A stretch of 64,000 bases of DNA. Source: Cytobacillus suaedae. GTDB lineage: Bacteria; Bacillota; Bacilli; Bacillales; Bacillaceae_L. Both the position numbers and the translations under genes were made by a program. Positions 1-7,603 of this stretch are shown one piece after another (positions within the stretch are counted from its first letter, which is position 1; the number at the start of each line of letters is the position of its first letter). The DNA lies in contig CP063163.1 of NCBI GenBank assembly GCA_014960805.1, positions 3,497,001-3,561,000 of the forward strand, written 5' to 3'. The notes beneath the pieces were generated by a model. The model worked only from the letters and a program-made list of their open reading frames with translations, made no database searches and had not been told where the DNA came from.

Positions 1-127
1 ATAATAGCTGTTTCAATTTAAACACACACCAGCTCCGATGCAAAGCGAATCTCCAACACCAAAAAAAGAAATCAATCACGATACGCTTCAAGGGGCGAGA
101 TGCCTGACGTACACATTTAGGTGTAAC

Positions 128-291
128 ATGAAATTAGAAATCGAAGGCACATAGGAAGATATTCAGCTTTTACTTACATGCTTGAACGTCATTTTTACCT
201 GGAAACAGACGGAAAAGCACACGTCACCGAAGGAACAGGCATCTACAAGATGACCGTACGCACACACAAAAGGGACGCTATTAAAATATAG
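128..291 (+). pseudogene. broken small phage/plasmid-like gene
   Basis: A GTG-rich Shine-Dalgarno (aggtg) precedes an ATG at 128 that reads MKLEIEGT and then hits a TAG stop at 152. The same frame continues as EDIQLLLTCL. From about 178 the next frame continues as a plausible protein tail (from MLERHFYLE to RDAIKI, 37 codons) ending at TAG 289-291. That stop is embedded in a rho-independent terminator, which suggests the tail is the genuine 3' end of an old gene. I read this as one small gene broken by a nonsense change and a frameshift. A separate intact 37-residue ORF from 178 is the alternative. The family is not recognised; small proteins opening this way occur in phages and plasmids. Confidence 0.3.
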
Positions 292-301
292 CGCTTTTTT
301 T
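276..301 (+). terminator. rho-independent terminator
   Basis: A perfect 6-bp stem (CGCTAT / ATAGCG, loop TAAAAT) is followed by C and seven T residues. The stem overlaps the TAG stop of the small broken gene. Confidence 0.6.
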
Positions 302-348
302 ACACAAAACAGATAACCCCCCTACACTGTGTGCAAGGAGGTGAAGAG

Positions 349-465
349 ATGACCGACCAAGAGTTGTATGAACAAGAGTTGTGTCACTGCGGAACGTGCG
401 CATCGTGTAAGGAAGATATGTTAGAAGACTTTATGGAATATCCTTGGTATATTAGCGGGGCGTAA
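349..465 (+). CDS. 38-residue Cys-cluster small protein
   Basis: A near-perfect Shine-Dalgarno (AAGGAGGTG, 335-343) stands six bases before the ATG. The 38-residue product is acidic. Cysteines at positions 12, 14, 17 and 20 (CHCGTCASC) form a compact CxCxxCxxC cluster suited to binding zinc or another metal, and the tail is aromatic (YPWYISG). There is no membrane segment or signal peptide. It lies in the accessory patch between a broken small gene and the ParM/ParR pair. I do not recognise the family; small zinc-ribbon-like proteins are common in mobile elements. The ribosome site and Cys pattern support a real gene, but its length is close to the chance limit. Confidence 0.5.
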   Translation: MTDQELYEQELCHCGTCASCKEDMLEDFMEYPWYISGA

Positions 466-777
466 AATACGTGTCTTTTCTGCATTATTCAAAAGTTTTT
501 TGGTTATGTAGTAAAAAGAACGCTTGGATAAAGTTATGTCTATCCAAGGGTTTTGATGTTAAAACATCTGTTAATAAACTTCGAAACAATCTGGTATTTA
601 TTCTGTGATTTTTTCTCCAGGGAAGAGAACAGCTTTCCTAAATACTGTTTAGCTGATCCTGTATTATTTCAGCTTGTGATTCTCTAGGATTTATCGGTTG
701 ATAGATTGGTATAGGTATCCAATATTTTTTAAGGCTTTGGTATTTAAATCTTATCCTTCTTTCAAGTAAAGTACCTA
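466..777. other. intergenic stretch with two hairpins
   Basis: No convincing ORF. It contains the terminator-like hairpin 523-548 and a second short palindrome (GATGTT-AA-AACATC, 555-568) between the 38-residue gene and the 3' end of the ParR-like gene. Confidence 0.4.
512..548 (-). terminator. probable terminator of the parM-parR operon
   Basis: A perfect 8-bp stem, CTTGGATA / TATCCAAG with a 10-base loop. On the minus strand it is followed by CGTTCTTTTTAC, so it could end the leftward transcript about 230 bases after the parR-like stop. Confidence 0.45.
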
Positions 778-1032
778 TTATATACCGAAACTTTCTAGTT
801 TCTTTCGGTCAATTTGTTTAATTTGTTTAGATTCCTTTCCATTCAACGTTTCATTTTGAAAATGATTAATTTTCCCCTTAGAACTATCTAGATCTCGTTG
901 AATAAGTCTTTTAATATACGTCGCGAACTGAAGATATTTCTTGGAATGATCCAATAATTCTTTTTCAAATGGATCGTCAAGATTGAAATTAACACTCTTC
1001 ACTTTTCTATTTAATGGTTCACCCTTATTCAT
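778..1032 (-). CDS. ParR-like ribbon-helix-helix adaptor
   Basis: This 84-residue basic protein would be the DNA-binding partner of the actin-like protein encoded just upstream. Residues about 10-48 fit a ribbon-helix-helix fold: a short strand (VKSVNFNL) followed by two amphipathic helices (DPFEKELLDHSKKYL and FATYIKRLIQRDL). The Lys/Gln-rich C-terminal half has no recognisable domain. Its ATG overlaps the 3' end of the actin-like gene by eight bases and lacks a clear ribosome site of its own, so translation is probably coupled. In type II partition systems ParR binds a centromere and caps the ParM filament. That role is inferred here from fold, size and gene order. The alternative is a simple operon repressor. 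Confidence 0.6.
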   Translation of the reverse strand: MNKGEPLNRKVKSVNFNLDDPFEKELLDHSKKYLQFATYIKRLIQRDLDSSKGKINHFQNETLNGKESKQIKQIDRKKLESFGI

Positions 1033-1897
1033 TTAAGAAAACCGTCTTTCCTATTAAATAGAAACCAAAAGCGTTTGCAAATTGAGGAGGATGTTTTTCA
1101 GGATAATTACTTTTGAAGTGAACTGGTTCAATGAGTTGAATGTTATTGAAGTAGTCTTGGAAATGAGGTAAAAGTTCTCCAGCTACCCCTCCGGCTAAAA
1201 ATGTTGGGTCCGATGAATTCCACTTACCTTTGGTTGTAGAAATAATAGCATCAACCATTTGTTTATGTGTGATGTTTTTATCTGTTTCAGTGCCATAATT
1301 AAGTGTTCCACTTTTGCGGTCGATGAAAAAACCATCTTCGACTCTCAAGTAGTTAAAAGTTGAACTACCAGCATCAATAACATTCGTTATCATTTCAGGT
1401 CTCTCTTCGATTGAGAAATAAGCACCTGCTGCCTCGCCAACTACTTTCACATCATCAATACTAAAGGTCTTTTTTTCTCCATTTACTGTTATAGTATGAA
1501 TGTCTTTAAGCATATCTACAATTGATTCCTTCTCATTCGGAGTGAGTCCCTGAATGGGCTGACCGACCACTACTAAGTTCCCGCTTTTCTTCCCATATTG
1601 ATGGACGGCAACTAATACCCTAATCTTAGTTTCATCATGGGCTTTTGAAATATGTTTGGGTTCTCGTAAAATATGACATTCCCTAACCGCAATGTCTCCT
1701 AGATACATTGTTTCATCGTTGTACTCAATTATAAAATCCTCCTGCGATCCAACAATGTCCTTGTTAAGCACATTTGAAACCTTAAGTTGTCTGTAAGGTC
1801 CCATAGCTGACCGAAACTTGAATACTTCATCCTTTGTTCTACCTTTGACTTCATATGCGCCTGCATCTATAGCCATTACCCATTTTTCTTTAGTCAT
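1025..1897 (-). CDS. ParM/Alp-like actin-family segregation ATPase
   Basis: A 290-residue protein with the actin/Hsp70-type ATPase motifs: phosphate-1 loop near the N terminus (AIDAGAYEVKG), phosphate-2 loop (NVIDAGSSTF, about residue 175) and an adenosine-motif Gly pair (FLAGGVAGEL, about 240). Plasmid members such as ParM, AlfA and Alp7A polymerise to push DNA copies apart. The upstream ATG at 1912 lies within the ribosome site, so I start at the ATG preceded by GAGGAGGGTAAAG. It forms an operon with the overlapping ParR-like gene and has its own promoter and candidate operator repeats upstream. Its position next to mutM in a chromosomal backbone suggests an integrated plasmid, phage or domesticated remnant. 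Family assignment is firm; the biological role is inferred. Confidence 0.75.
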   Translation of the reverse strand: MTKEKWVMAIDAGAYEVKGRTKDEVFKFRSAMGPYRQLKVSNVLNKDIVGSQEDFIIEYNDETMYLGDIAVRECHILREPKHISKAHDETKIRVLVAVHQYGKKSGNLVVVGQPIQGLTPNEKESIVDMLKDIHTITVNGEKKTFSIDDVKVVGEAAGAYFSIEERPEMITNVIDAGSSTFNYLRVEDGFFIDRKSGTLNYGTETDKNITHKQMVDAIISTTKGKWNSSDPTFLAGGVAGELLPHFQDYFNNIQLIEPVHFKSNYPEKHPPQFANAFGFYLIGKTVFLNE

Positions 1898-1941
1898 CTT
1901 TACCCTCCTCATATGATTTATTGACAGAATCTTATACTGGA

Positions 1942-1989
1942 GTCATACAATGATTTTTTCAGGGATTTAAATATTACGTCTGTCATACA
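1942..1989 (-). promoter_or_regulatory. candidate ParR operator/centromere repeats
   Basis: The octamer TGTATGAC (minus strand) occurs twice, at 1982-1989 and 1942-1949. The copies are exactly 40 bp apart, in the same orientation, just downstream of the predicted parM promoter. Direct repeats here are where ParR-type adaptors bind in type II partition loci. Only two clear copies are visible, so this is a suggestion. Confidence 0.35.
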
Positions 1990-1993
1990 TCTA

Positions 1994-2022
1994 ATTATAG
2001 GTGAAATAAATTAATCCTTGAA
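1994..2022 (-). promoter_or_regulatory. predicted promoter of parM-parR
   Basis: On the minus strand a -35-like TTCAAG (2017-2022) is separated by 17 bases from a perfect TATAAT (1994-1999). Transcription would start near 1987 and read into the actin-like gene. Confidence 0.55.
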
Positions 2023-2064
2023 AAATTTAATTAAGTTAGCTAAAAAAAACAGGGGGAGCAAATA

Positions 2065-2508
2065 ATGAAGGAAACCATTGAATATGCCATTAAATTCATC
2101 CATCCAGATTGGTATTTCGATAGTCTGCGAAAACAGAGGGTAGGATTCCCAGCAAGAGAAAGAGGAGCACAATTTGTAAATGGTGCCCAACTCATCGTAT
2201 ATCTGACAACTGCACAAAAAGATCAACTTTATGTTCCTGGAGTAAGAGAATATGAACGAAAAGCAGTAGGTATTTATACAGTTCTTTCAGGAGATTTCAA
2301 AGATGGCGAAAAATTCCCTGACAAGAAACCAGGATATCCCTTAAACTTACCAGTTGTGCTTGATTATGAAAAAAACGATCCTCGTGATGGATTATCATAT
2401 GAAGAGTTAACTTCCCTAATACTCGATTTTAGACCTAGGCGGGGGCAAAGCCACCAAGCCATCACAGAAGAAGAGTTTCTACGGATTCAACGTGTACTGA
2501 AGACTTAA
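2065..2508 (+). CDS. uncharacterised protein, possible EVE/PUA-like fold
   Basis: A 147-residue soluble protein, starting at an ATG after CAGGGGGAGC. I do not recognise it confidently. The order of elements resembles EVE/PUA-like nucleic-acid-binding domains: an N-terminal Trp/Tyr strand (HPDWYFDSLRKQ), a central Gly-hydrophobic block (GAQLIVYLTT), a Gly-Val-Arg then Val-Gly-Ile strand pair (GVREYERKAVGIYTV) and a Pro-rich basic strand (GYPLNLPVVLDY). EVE proteins often bind modified bases and sit in defence or mobile regions. No signal peptide or membrane helix. It is transcribed divergently from parM; a possible promoter is TTGACA (1921-1926) with TACAAT (1946-1951), a long 19-base spacer. 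The EVE idea is inference only. Confidence 0.55.
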   Translation: MKETIEYAIKFIHPDWYFDSLRKQRVGFPARERGAQFVNGAQLIVYLTTAQKDQLYVPGVREYERKAVGIYTVLSGDFKDGEKFPDKKPGYPLNLPVVLDYEKNDPRDGLSYEELTSLILDFRPRRGQSHQAITEEEFLRIQRVLKT

Positions 2509-2867
2509 ATTAGCTGGAGCAAATGAGGGGGAGGAACCATTAATTGTGGCCAATCTAGAAAGAATCCTATTGCTATCCTCCTCCTCCCTAAACAGAAAAA
2601 AGACGACAACTTAGTTGTCATCTTTAATAACTCAGTTTTAAATTAAGAGTGTTAATAAAAGTTTGTCACACATATTGTCACTATCAATTCACATTTTTTA
2701 GAATTAATTAGCACTAACCAGTATATTTCAGTAATATTTCTTTAATATTTAATAAAATATAAGATGAAAATACGACTAATAACACCAGTATTAGTAACGT
2801 TTTCCCTTTAATTTACTGGGATTGGCGGGAGCCCATCCAGTGTGAAAGTCTTAATTCTGATGAAAAT
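2509..2867. other. intergenic stretch between accessory patch and mutM
   Basis: No supportable gene. It holds the bidirectional hairpin 2602-2620 and otherwise AT-rich sequence. This is the junction between the accessory patch and the conserved polA-mutM backbone. I see no att-type duplication or integrase remnant. Confidence 0.4.
2595..2624. terminator. bidirectional terminator
   Basis: A 9-base stem (GACGACAAC / GTTGTCATC, one mismatch that becomes G-U on the minus transcript) has A-rich sequence on its left and TTT on its right. It can end both the rightward 147-residue gene and the leftward polA-mutM transcript. Confidence 0.55.
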
Positions 2868-3698
2868 TTATTTTGATTTTTGGCATTTAGGACAGAAATG
2901 AGTACCTCTTCCCCCAACCACAATTTTTTCGAGTGAGGTGTTACAGTGTTTACAAGGTTCTCCTTTTCTCCCATACACATACAATTCAAGTTGAAACATC
3001 CCTATTTCTCCTTGAGTGTTAACATAGGATCTTATTGTACTTCCACCCTTGTTAACAGCTTCTTGCAATGTGCTGACAATCTCTTGGTGTAATTTTTTGA
3101 TTTCTAGTGGCTTTAGAGAATTAGCTTCCCGCTCGGGATGAATACCTGATCGAAATAAGGCTTCATCAACGTAGATATTGCCTAAACCAACGACAATTTT
3201 TTGGTCAAGCAATGCTACTTTAACCTTTCGATTGGTTTTCATTAATCCTTCTTTTAAAACCTTTTCAGTAAATGCTTCTGAGAAAGGCTCCGGTCCAAGC
3301 TGAGAAAGAGGCATCTCTACCTCCTCTTCCCCTTTTTTAAAGAGATGCATTGTACCGAACTTTCTTACATCCTTATATCTTAGCTGTGTTTTATCTGTAA
3401 AAGTGAAGAAAACGTGAGTGTGCTTATCATAAGGTTCATCAGTAGAATATAACCCATACCTTCCTTCCATCCGTAAATGAGAGACTAATACATAATCATC
3501 TAAAATGAACTTAAGAAATTTCCCTCTTCTTGAAATCTCATGTATCGTTTGTCCTTTTAATGCATCAATGAATTGTTCTACCTCAGAAGGTTTTTTGACC
3601 ATTTTGGGCCATAAAACTCTTACTTCTTCAATTTTTTTGCCGAGTACTAATTGTGCAAGAGTTCTTCTTACTGTTTCTACTTCTGGTAATTCAGGCAA
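2868..3698 (-). CDS. mutM: formamidopyrimidine-DNA glycosylase MutM (Fpg)
   Basis: Removes 8-oxoguanine and formamidopyrimidines and nicks the abasic site. The catalytic N-terminal proline must follow the start Met, so translation must begin at the TTG at 3698-3696 (product opens PELPEVETV). The GTG three codons upstream would bury the proline; the ribosome site AAAGGAAGTGAG fits the TTG. The resulting 276 residues match B. subtilis MutM. The C-terminal zinc finger is intact (CKHCNTS, then CPKCQ). It lies 17 bases behind polA, probably in one repair operon, and is followed by a terminator at 2602-2620. Confidence 0.97.
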   Translation of the reverse strand: MPELPEVETVRRTLAQLVLGKKIEEVRVLWPKMVKKPSEVEQFIDALKGQTIHEISRRGKFLKFILDDYVLVSHLRMEGRYGLYSTDEPYDKHTHVFFTFTDKTQLRYKDVRKFGTMHLFKKGEEEVEMPLSQLGPEPFSEAFTEKVLKEGLMKTNRKVKVALLDQKIVVGLGNIYVDEALFRSGIHPEREANSLKPLEIKKLHQEIVSTLQEAVNKGGSTIRSYVNTQGEIGMFQLELYVYGRKGEPCKHCNTSLEKIVVGGRGTHFCPKCQKSK

Positions 3699-3715
3699 TG
3701 CTCTCACTTCCTTTA

Positions 3716-6346
3716 TTATTTCGCGTCATACCAAGTTGGACCGTATGAGTAATCAACCTTTAACGGAACCTCAAGTTTGACTGCATTCTCCATTACCTCT
3801 GGTACAATTATCTCTAAACGTTCAATTTCATGTTTAGGTGCTTCAAAAATCAGTTCATCGTGTACTTGGAGCAATAGCTTTGATTCTAACTTCTCTTCTA
3901 CTAGACGATCTGCCATATCGATCATTGCTTTTTTGATAATGTCTGCAGCGCTTCCTTGTATCGGAGTATTCATAGCTGTGCGTTCTGCAAAGCTACGAAC
4001 ATTAAAGTTTCGGCTAGTGATCTCTGGGATGTACCGACGACGTTGAAGTAAAGTTGAAACATAGCCCTTCTGCTTCGCATCCTGAACGATTTCTTCCATA
4101 TAGTTTTTCACACCAGGGAAACTTTCCAAATATCGCTCTATAAATTGACCTGCTTCCTTTCTGGTAATACCTAGACTTTGAGAAAGACCGTAATCACTAA
4201 TTCCATATACGATTCCAAAATTAACAGCTTTTGCTTGGCGTCTCATATCTCCGGTTACTTCCTCAGCCGATACATGGAATACATCCATTGCTGTTTTAGT
4301 GTGTATATCTAAATCCTTGTTAAACGCTTCGATTAAGTTTTCATCATTTGCAATATGTGCAAGTACCCTTAACTCAATTTGTGAGTAGTCTGCTGCAAAG
4401 ATAACCCAATCCTTCTGCGAAGGGATAAAGGTTTGTCTAATTTTTCTTCCTTCTTCTAATCGAATAGGGATGTTTTGTAAATTTGGATCAATTGAACTTA
4501 GTCTCCCTGTTTGCGTTAACACCTGATTAAACCTTGTATGAATCTTACATGAATCTTCATAAATGACCTTTAATAATCCTTCAATATAGGTCGATTGTAG
4601 TTTACCGAGTTGTCGATAATGAAGAATATGTTCAATTATTTCATGCTTGTTTGCTAACTTTTCTAGGACATCAGCTGATGTTGAATAGCCGGTCTTAGTC
4701 TTTTTAACAGGTGGTAAGTTGAGTTTTTCGAAAAGGATTGAACCGAGTTGTTTAGGCGAATTGATATTAAACTTTTCTCCTGCACTCGCAAAGATTGTTT
4801 GTTCCAAAGAACTTAGTTTCTGCCTTAATTCTTCTCCCATCGATTTTAATCGTTCGACATCAACTGTTATACCTGTTGCTTCCATTTCAGCTAAAATTAA
4901 GGTAAGTGGCAATTCAAGCTCCGTAAACAGTTCAAGTTGCTCATTTTCAACCAATTCTTCATTTAATTTATCTTTTAAATAGTGTAGTGCTTTTGCTTCT
5001 CTAATCAAATGCTCGGCAAGTACATCCTGTTGTGGAATCGTGCGTTTTGCACCTTTTCCATACACTGTCTCATCTGCTTGTATATTTCCATATCCCTTTA
5101 CTTTGGCAATTGAAGCAATATCAACAGTTGATTCTGATGGATTAAGAATATACGAGGCAATTAAACAATCAAAATCAATTCCTTTTAATTGAATTCCCTT
5201 CCACCTTAAGCCAACGATGGAGCTTTTTGCATCAAATACGTTTTTCAGTTGTTGCTCATCTTCAGCCCATGTTTTAAACTCCTTAGATTTCAGAGCAACA
5301 TCAGTTGGTATAAAGAAGTTTCCAGTTTCATTTACAATAGCAAAACCCAGGATATCTGCTTGATGATAATTCTCTTCAAGTATCTCCACTATTAAAGTAG
5401 ACTCTTTAGCGAAAATATCCTCAGTAACATCAGATACAATCTTGTAATCCACATCCTCTAAGGCTGTGGTGTCTTCCTCTTCTGATACTCCGAGCTTGTC
5501 CAGTAATGAATTGAATCCTAGTTCTTTAAATATTGCTATTAGTTTCGATGACTCATACCCATCATATTTAATTGTATCTATACCAACTTCAACAGGAGCT
5601 TCTCTGAATATGGTTGCTAGTTCCTTACTCATTAAAGCTTGCTCTCTATTTTCTGATAACTTTTCCTTTAGTTTATCTCCACTAACTTGATCTATGGATT
5701 CAAGTAATTTCTCTAATGTCCCAAATTCTTTAAGTAATTTAAGTGCTGTTTTCTCACCAACACCTGGCACACCAGGGATATTATCTGAACTATCTCCCAT
5801 TAGACCCTTCATATCGATAATTTGTTCAGGACTAATCCCATACTTTTCTTGAACAAATGCTGGGGTATAGGAATCTACATCTGTGATCCCTTTTTTGGTA
5901 ATATCAACTGTGATATTGTCAGATGCCAGTTGAGTTAAATCTTTGTCTCCTGAGATTACCTTTACGGTATATCCCTCTTCTTCTGCCTTTGCTGAAAGAG
6001 TACCAATAATATCATCTGCTTCGTAATTTTCTAGCTCGTAACGCTTAATTTTATAGGCATCTAATAATTCTCTTAAAAATGGAAATTGCTCTGATAATTC
6101 TGGTGGTGTTTTTTGGCGTCCACCTTTGTATTCTCCAAACGTTTTATGACGGAACGTTGTTTTACCTGCATCGAATGCAACTAAGATATGAGATGGTTTC
6201 TCGTCCTCTAGAATTTTCATGAGCATCATTGTGAACCCATAAATTGCATTTGTATGTACACCTTTGTCATTGCTTAGTAGTGGTAAGGCAAAAAAAGCAC
6301 GATAAGCAATACTATTTCCATCTATTAATACTACCTTTTTTGTCAT
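3716..6346 (-). CDS. polA: DNA polymerase I
   Basis: 876 residues (B. subtilis PolA is 880). An N-terminal 5'-3' exonuclease/FEN domain (about 1-290, including SSDNIPGVPGVGEKTA) is followed by a 3'-5' exonuclease-like domain and the polymerase. The proofreading motif I lacks its acidic pair (IVEILEE in place of the D-x-E pattern), as in other Bacillus Pol I, so proofreading is probably absent. Polymerase motif A is DYSQIELR (653-660), motif B RRQAKAVNFGIVYG (about 702-715) and motif C VHDELIFE (828-835). It fills gaps in repair and Okazaki-fragment processing. It is first gene of a polA-mutM unit; a palindromic element separates it from hflC. Confidence 0.98.
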   Translation of the reverse strand: MTKKVVLIDGNSIAYRAFFALPLLSNDKGVHTNAIYGFTMMLMKILEDEKPSHILVAFDAGKTTFRHKTFGEYKGGRQKTPPELSEQFPFLRELLDAYKIKRYELENYEADDIIGTLSAKAEEEGYTVKVISGDKDLTQLASDNITVDITKKGITDVDSYTPAFVQEKYGISPEQIIDMKGLMGDSSDNIPGVPGVGEKTALKLLKEFGTLEKLLESIDQVSGDKLKEKLSENREQALMSKELATIFREAPVEVGIDTIKYDGYESSKLIAIFKELGFNSLLDKLGVSEEEDTTALEDVDYKIVSDVTEDIFAKESTLIVEILEENYHQADILGFAIVNETGNFFIPTDVALKSKEFKTWAEDEQQLKNVFDAKSSIVGLRWKGIQLKGIDFDCLIASYILNPSESTVDIASIAKVKGYGNIQADETVYGKGAKRTIPQQDVLAEHLIREAKALHYLKDKLNEELVENEQLELFTELELPLTLILAEMEATGITVDVERLKSMGEELRQKLSSLEQTIFASAGEKFNINSPKQLGSILFEKLNLPPVKKTKTGYSTSADVLEKLANKHEIIEHILHYRQLGKLQSTYIEGLLKVIYEDSCKIHTRFNQVLTQTGRLSSIDPNLQNIPIRLEEGRKIRQTFIPSQKDWVIFAADYSQIELRVLAHIANDENLIEAFNKDLDIHTKTAMDVFHVSAEEVTGDMRRQAKAVNFGIVYGISDYGLSQSLGITRKEAGQFIERYLESFPGVKNYMEEIVQDAKQKGYVSTLLQRRRYIPEITSRNFNVRSFAERTAMNTPIQGSAADIIKKAMIDMADRLVEEKLESKLLLQVHDELIFEAPKHEIERLEIIVPEVMENAVKLEVPLKVDYSYGPTWYDAK

Positions 6347-6395
6347 CTTAATCCCCCATTTCTTTAAAGATTCGATATATAGTTTTATAAAAATC

Positions 6396-6552
6396 GTTGA
6401 TTTCAGCGGAAGGCACTCGCTTTCCGCGGGCAGAAGAGGAAGTTTATTTTCACTGTCGTGAAAAAAACTACCTCCTCGGCGTTTTACACCTGCGGGGTCT
6501 CACTTTGACGCGCTTCTCCCGCAGGAGTCTCGCACCATCCACTGAAATCAAC
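6396..6552 (-). repeat. modular palindromic element, copy R1
   Basis: An intergenic imperfect palindrome with perfect 11-bp terminal inverted repeats (GTTGATTTCAG / CTGAAATCAAC). It holds the family core in reverse orientation (CTTTCCGCGGG, GAGGAGG complement, CCCGCAGGAGTC). Its internal insert differs from the other copies: a hairpin GTTTATTTTCAC / GTGAAAAAAAC at about 6442-6470. It lies between polA and hflC, filling about half of the 324-base gap. The reading frame through it is not a gene. Confidence 0.8.
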
Positions 6553-6592
6553 AAGGTATCAATATCACAATATCATTAACTTCTTAAAATAT

Positions 6593-6655
6593 AAAAAAGA
6601 CACTATTTCCTTCTGTTATTTTAGCATGACTAAATACAGAAAGGAAAATAGTGTC
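6593..6655 (-). terminator. terminator of hflK-hflC
   Basis: Long inverted repeat (GACACTATTT arm at 6599 and AAATAGTGTC arm ending 6655, interior partly paired) followed on the minus strand by TTTTTT. Confidence 0.75.
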
Positions 6656-6670
6656 TATTATTGTTTGGAC

Positions 6671-7603
6671 TTATTCAGTGTAGCCCATTAGTATTCTTGC
6701 ATATGGTGATTCTGAAGGTAGAATGATAACTGTTTCACCATTAATTGTGCGTTTGTAAGATTCTAAAGTTCGGTATAGGTTATAGAATTCAGGGTCCTTG
6801 GTAAAGGCGTTGTTATACACTCTTGCCGCTTCTCCTTCCCCTTCACCACGAATTGTTTCTGCATCTGCCTGAGCTTTAGCTAATAATTCTTTAACTTCTC
6901 TATCCGTGTTCGCGATAATTCTATTTTTCTCTGCATCTCCCATAGATAAGTATTCTTGAGCTTTAGATTCACGCTCAGAAATCATACGAGTAAATACTGA
7001 CTGTTCATTTTCTGCCGGTAAATCTGTTCTTTTCATACGAATGTCAGTAACAGAAATGCCATAATTATCTCGTATTAATAGTTCATTAACAATCTCGGTT
7101 ACCCGGTCATTCAAGCTACCTCTATTTGATTTTTCATCATTTATAATTTCATCATAGTTTAATTGTCCTAATTCAGTACGCAAGGCAGAATATACAAATT
7201 CATCTAGTTTTGCTTCTGCATTTTCAACTGTACGTGTATTTGAAATCATTTTCTTAGGATCGTCCACACGCCATAGAGCATAATTATCAATAATGATTCG
7301 TTTTTTGTCCTTAGTATTTATTTCAGCTTCCTCGACATCATAGACCATTTGATACTTCGGAAGTGTTGTAACTGATTGAATAAAAGGAATTTTATAGCTT
7401 AAGCCAGGTTCACTTTCAATACGAATGACTTCACCAAATTGACGTACAACCTTATATTCTCCTTCTTTAACAATAAAAAGGTTAGTAAGCAAAATAATGA
7501 GTAGCGCAACAATAATTACAATGAAGATGCCAGCTTTTGTGTACTTCTTCCAATCGTTATCTTGTTTACGTTGTTCGATATCTATTACATTTTGATCAGT
7601 CAT
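6671..7603 (-). CDS. hflC: HflC, SPFH/band-7 membrane protease modulator
   Basis: 310 residues. A basic N terminus is followed by one membrane helix (about 21-46: AGIFIVIIVALLIILLTNLFIV) and a band-7/SPFH domain, then a charged coiled segment (SKAQEYLSMGDAEKNRIIANTDREV) typical of HflC. With HflK it forms a large membrane assembly that restrains the AAA+ protease FtsH. The ATG overlaps the hflK stop by one base (TAATG), showing tight coupling. B. subtilis lacks this pair at the equivalent place between phoR and polA, so it is a lineage-specific part of the neighbourhood. Confidence 0.9.
   Translation of the reverse strand: MTDQNVIDIEQRKQDNDWKKYTKAGIFIVIIVALLIILLTNLFIVKEGEYKVVRQFGEVIRIESEPGLSYKIPFIQSVTTLPKYQMVYDVEEAEINTKDKKRIIIDNYALWRVDDPKKMISNTRTVENAEAKLDEFVYSALRTELGQLNYDEIINDEKSNRGSLNDRVTEIVNELLIRDNYGISVTDIRMKRTDLPAENEQSVFTRMISERESKAQEYLSMGDAEKNRIIANTDREVKELLAKAQADAETIRGEGEGEAARVYNNAFTKDPEFYNLYRTLESYKRTINGETVIILPSESPYARILMGYTE

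Noticed and set aside
1-127. Left attachment site or integrase remnant
   Set aside because: No direct duplication, tRNA end or recombinase frame could be recognised.
2011-2226. 71-codon minus-strand frame overlapping the 147-residue gene
   Set aside because: Hydrophobic antisense shadow of the plus-strand gene without a ribosome site.
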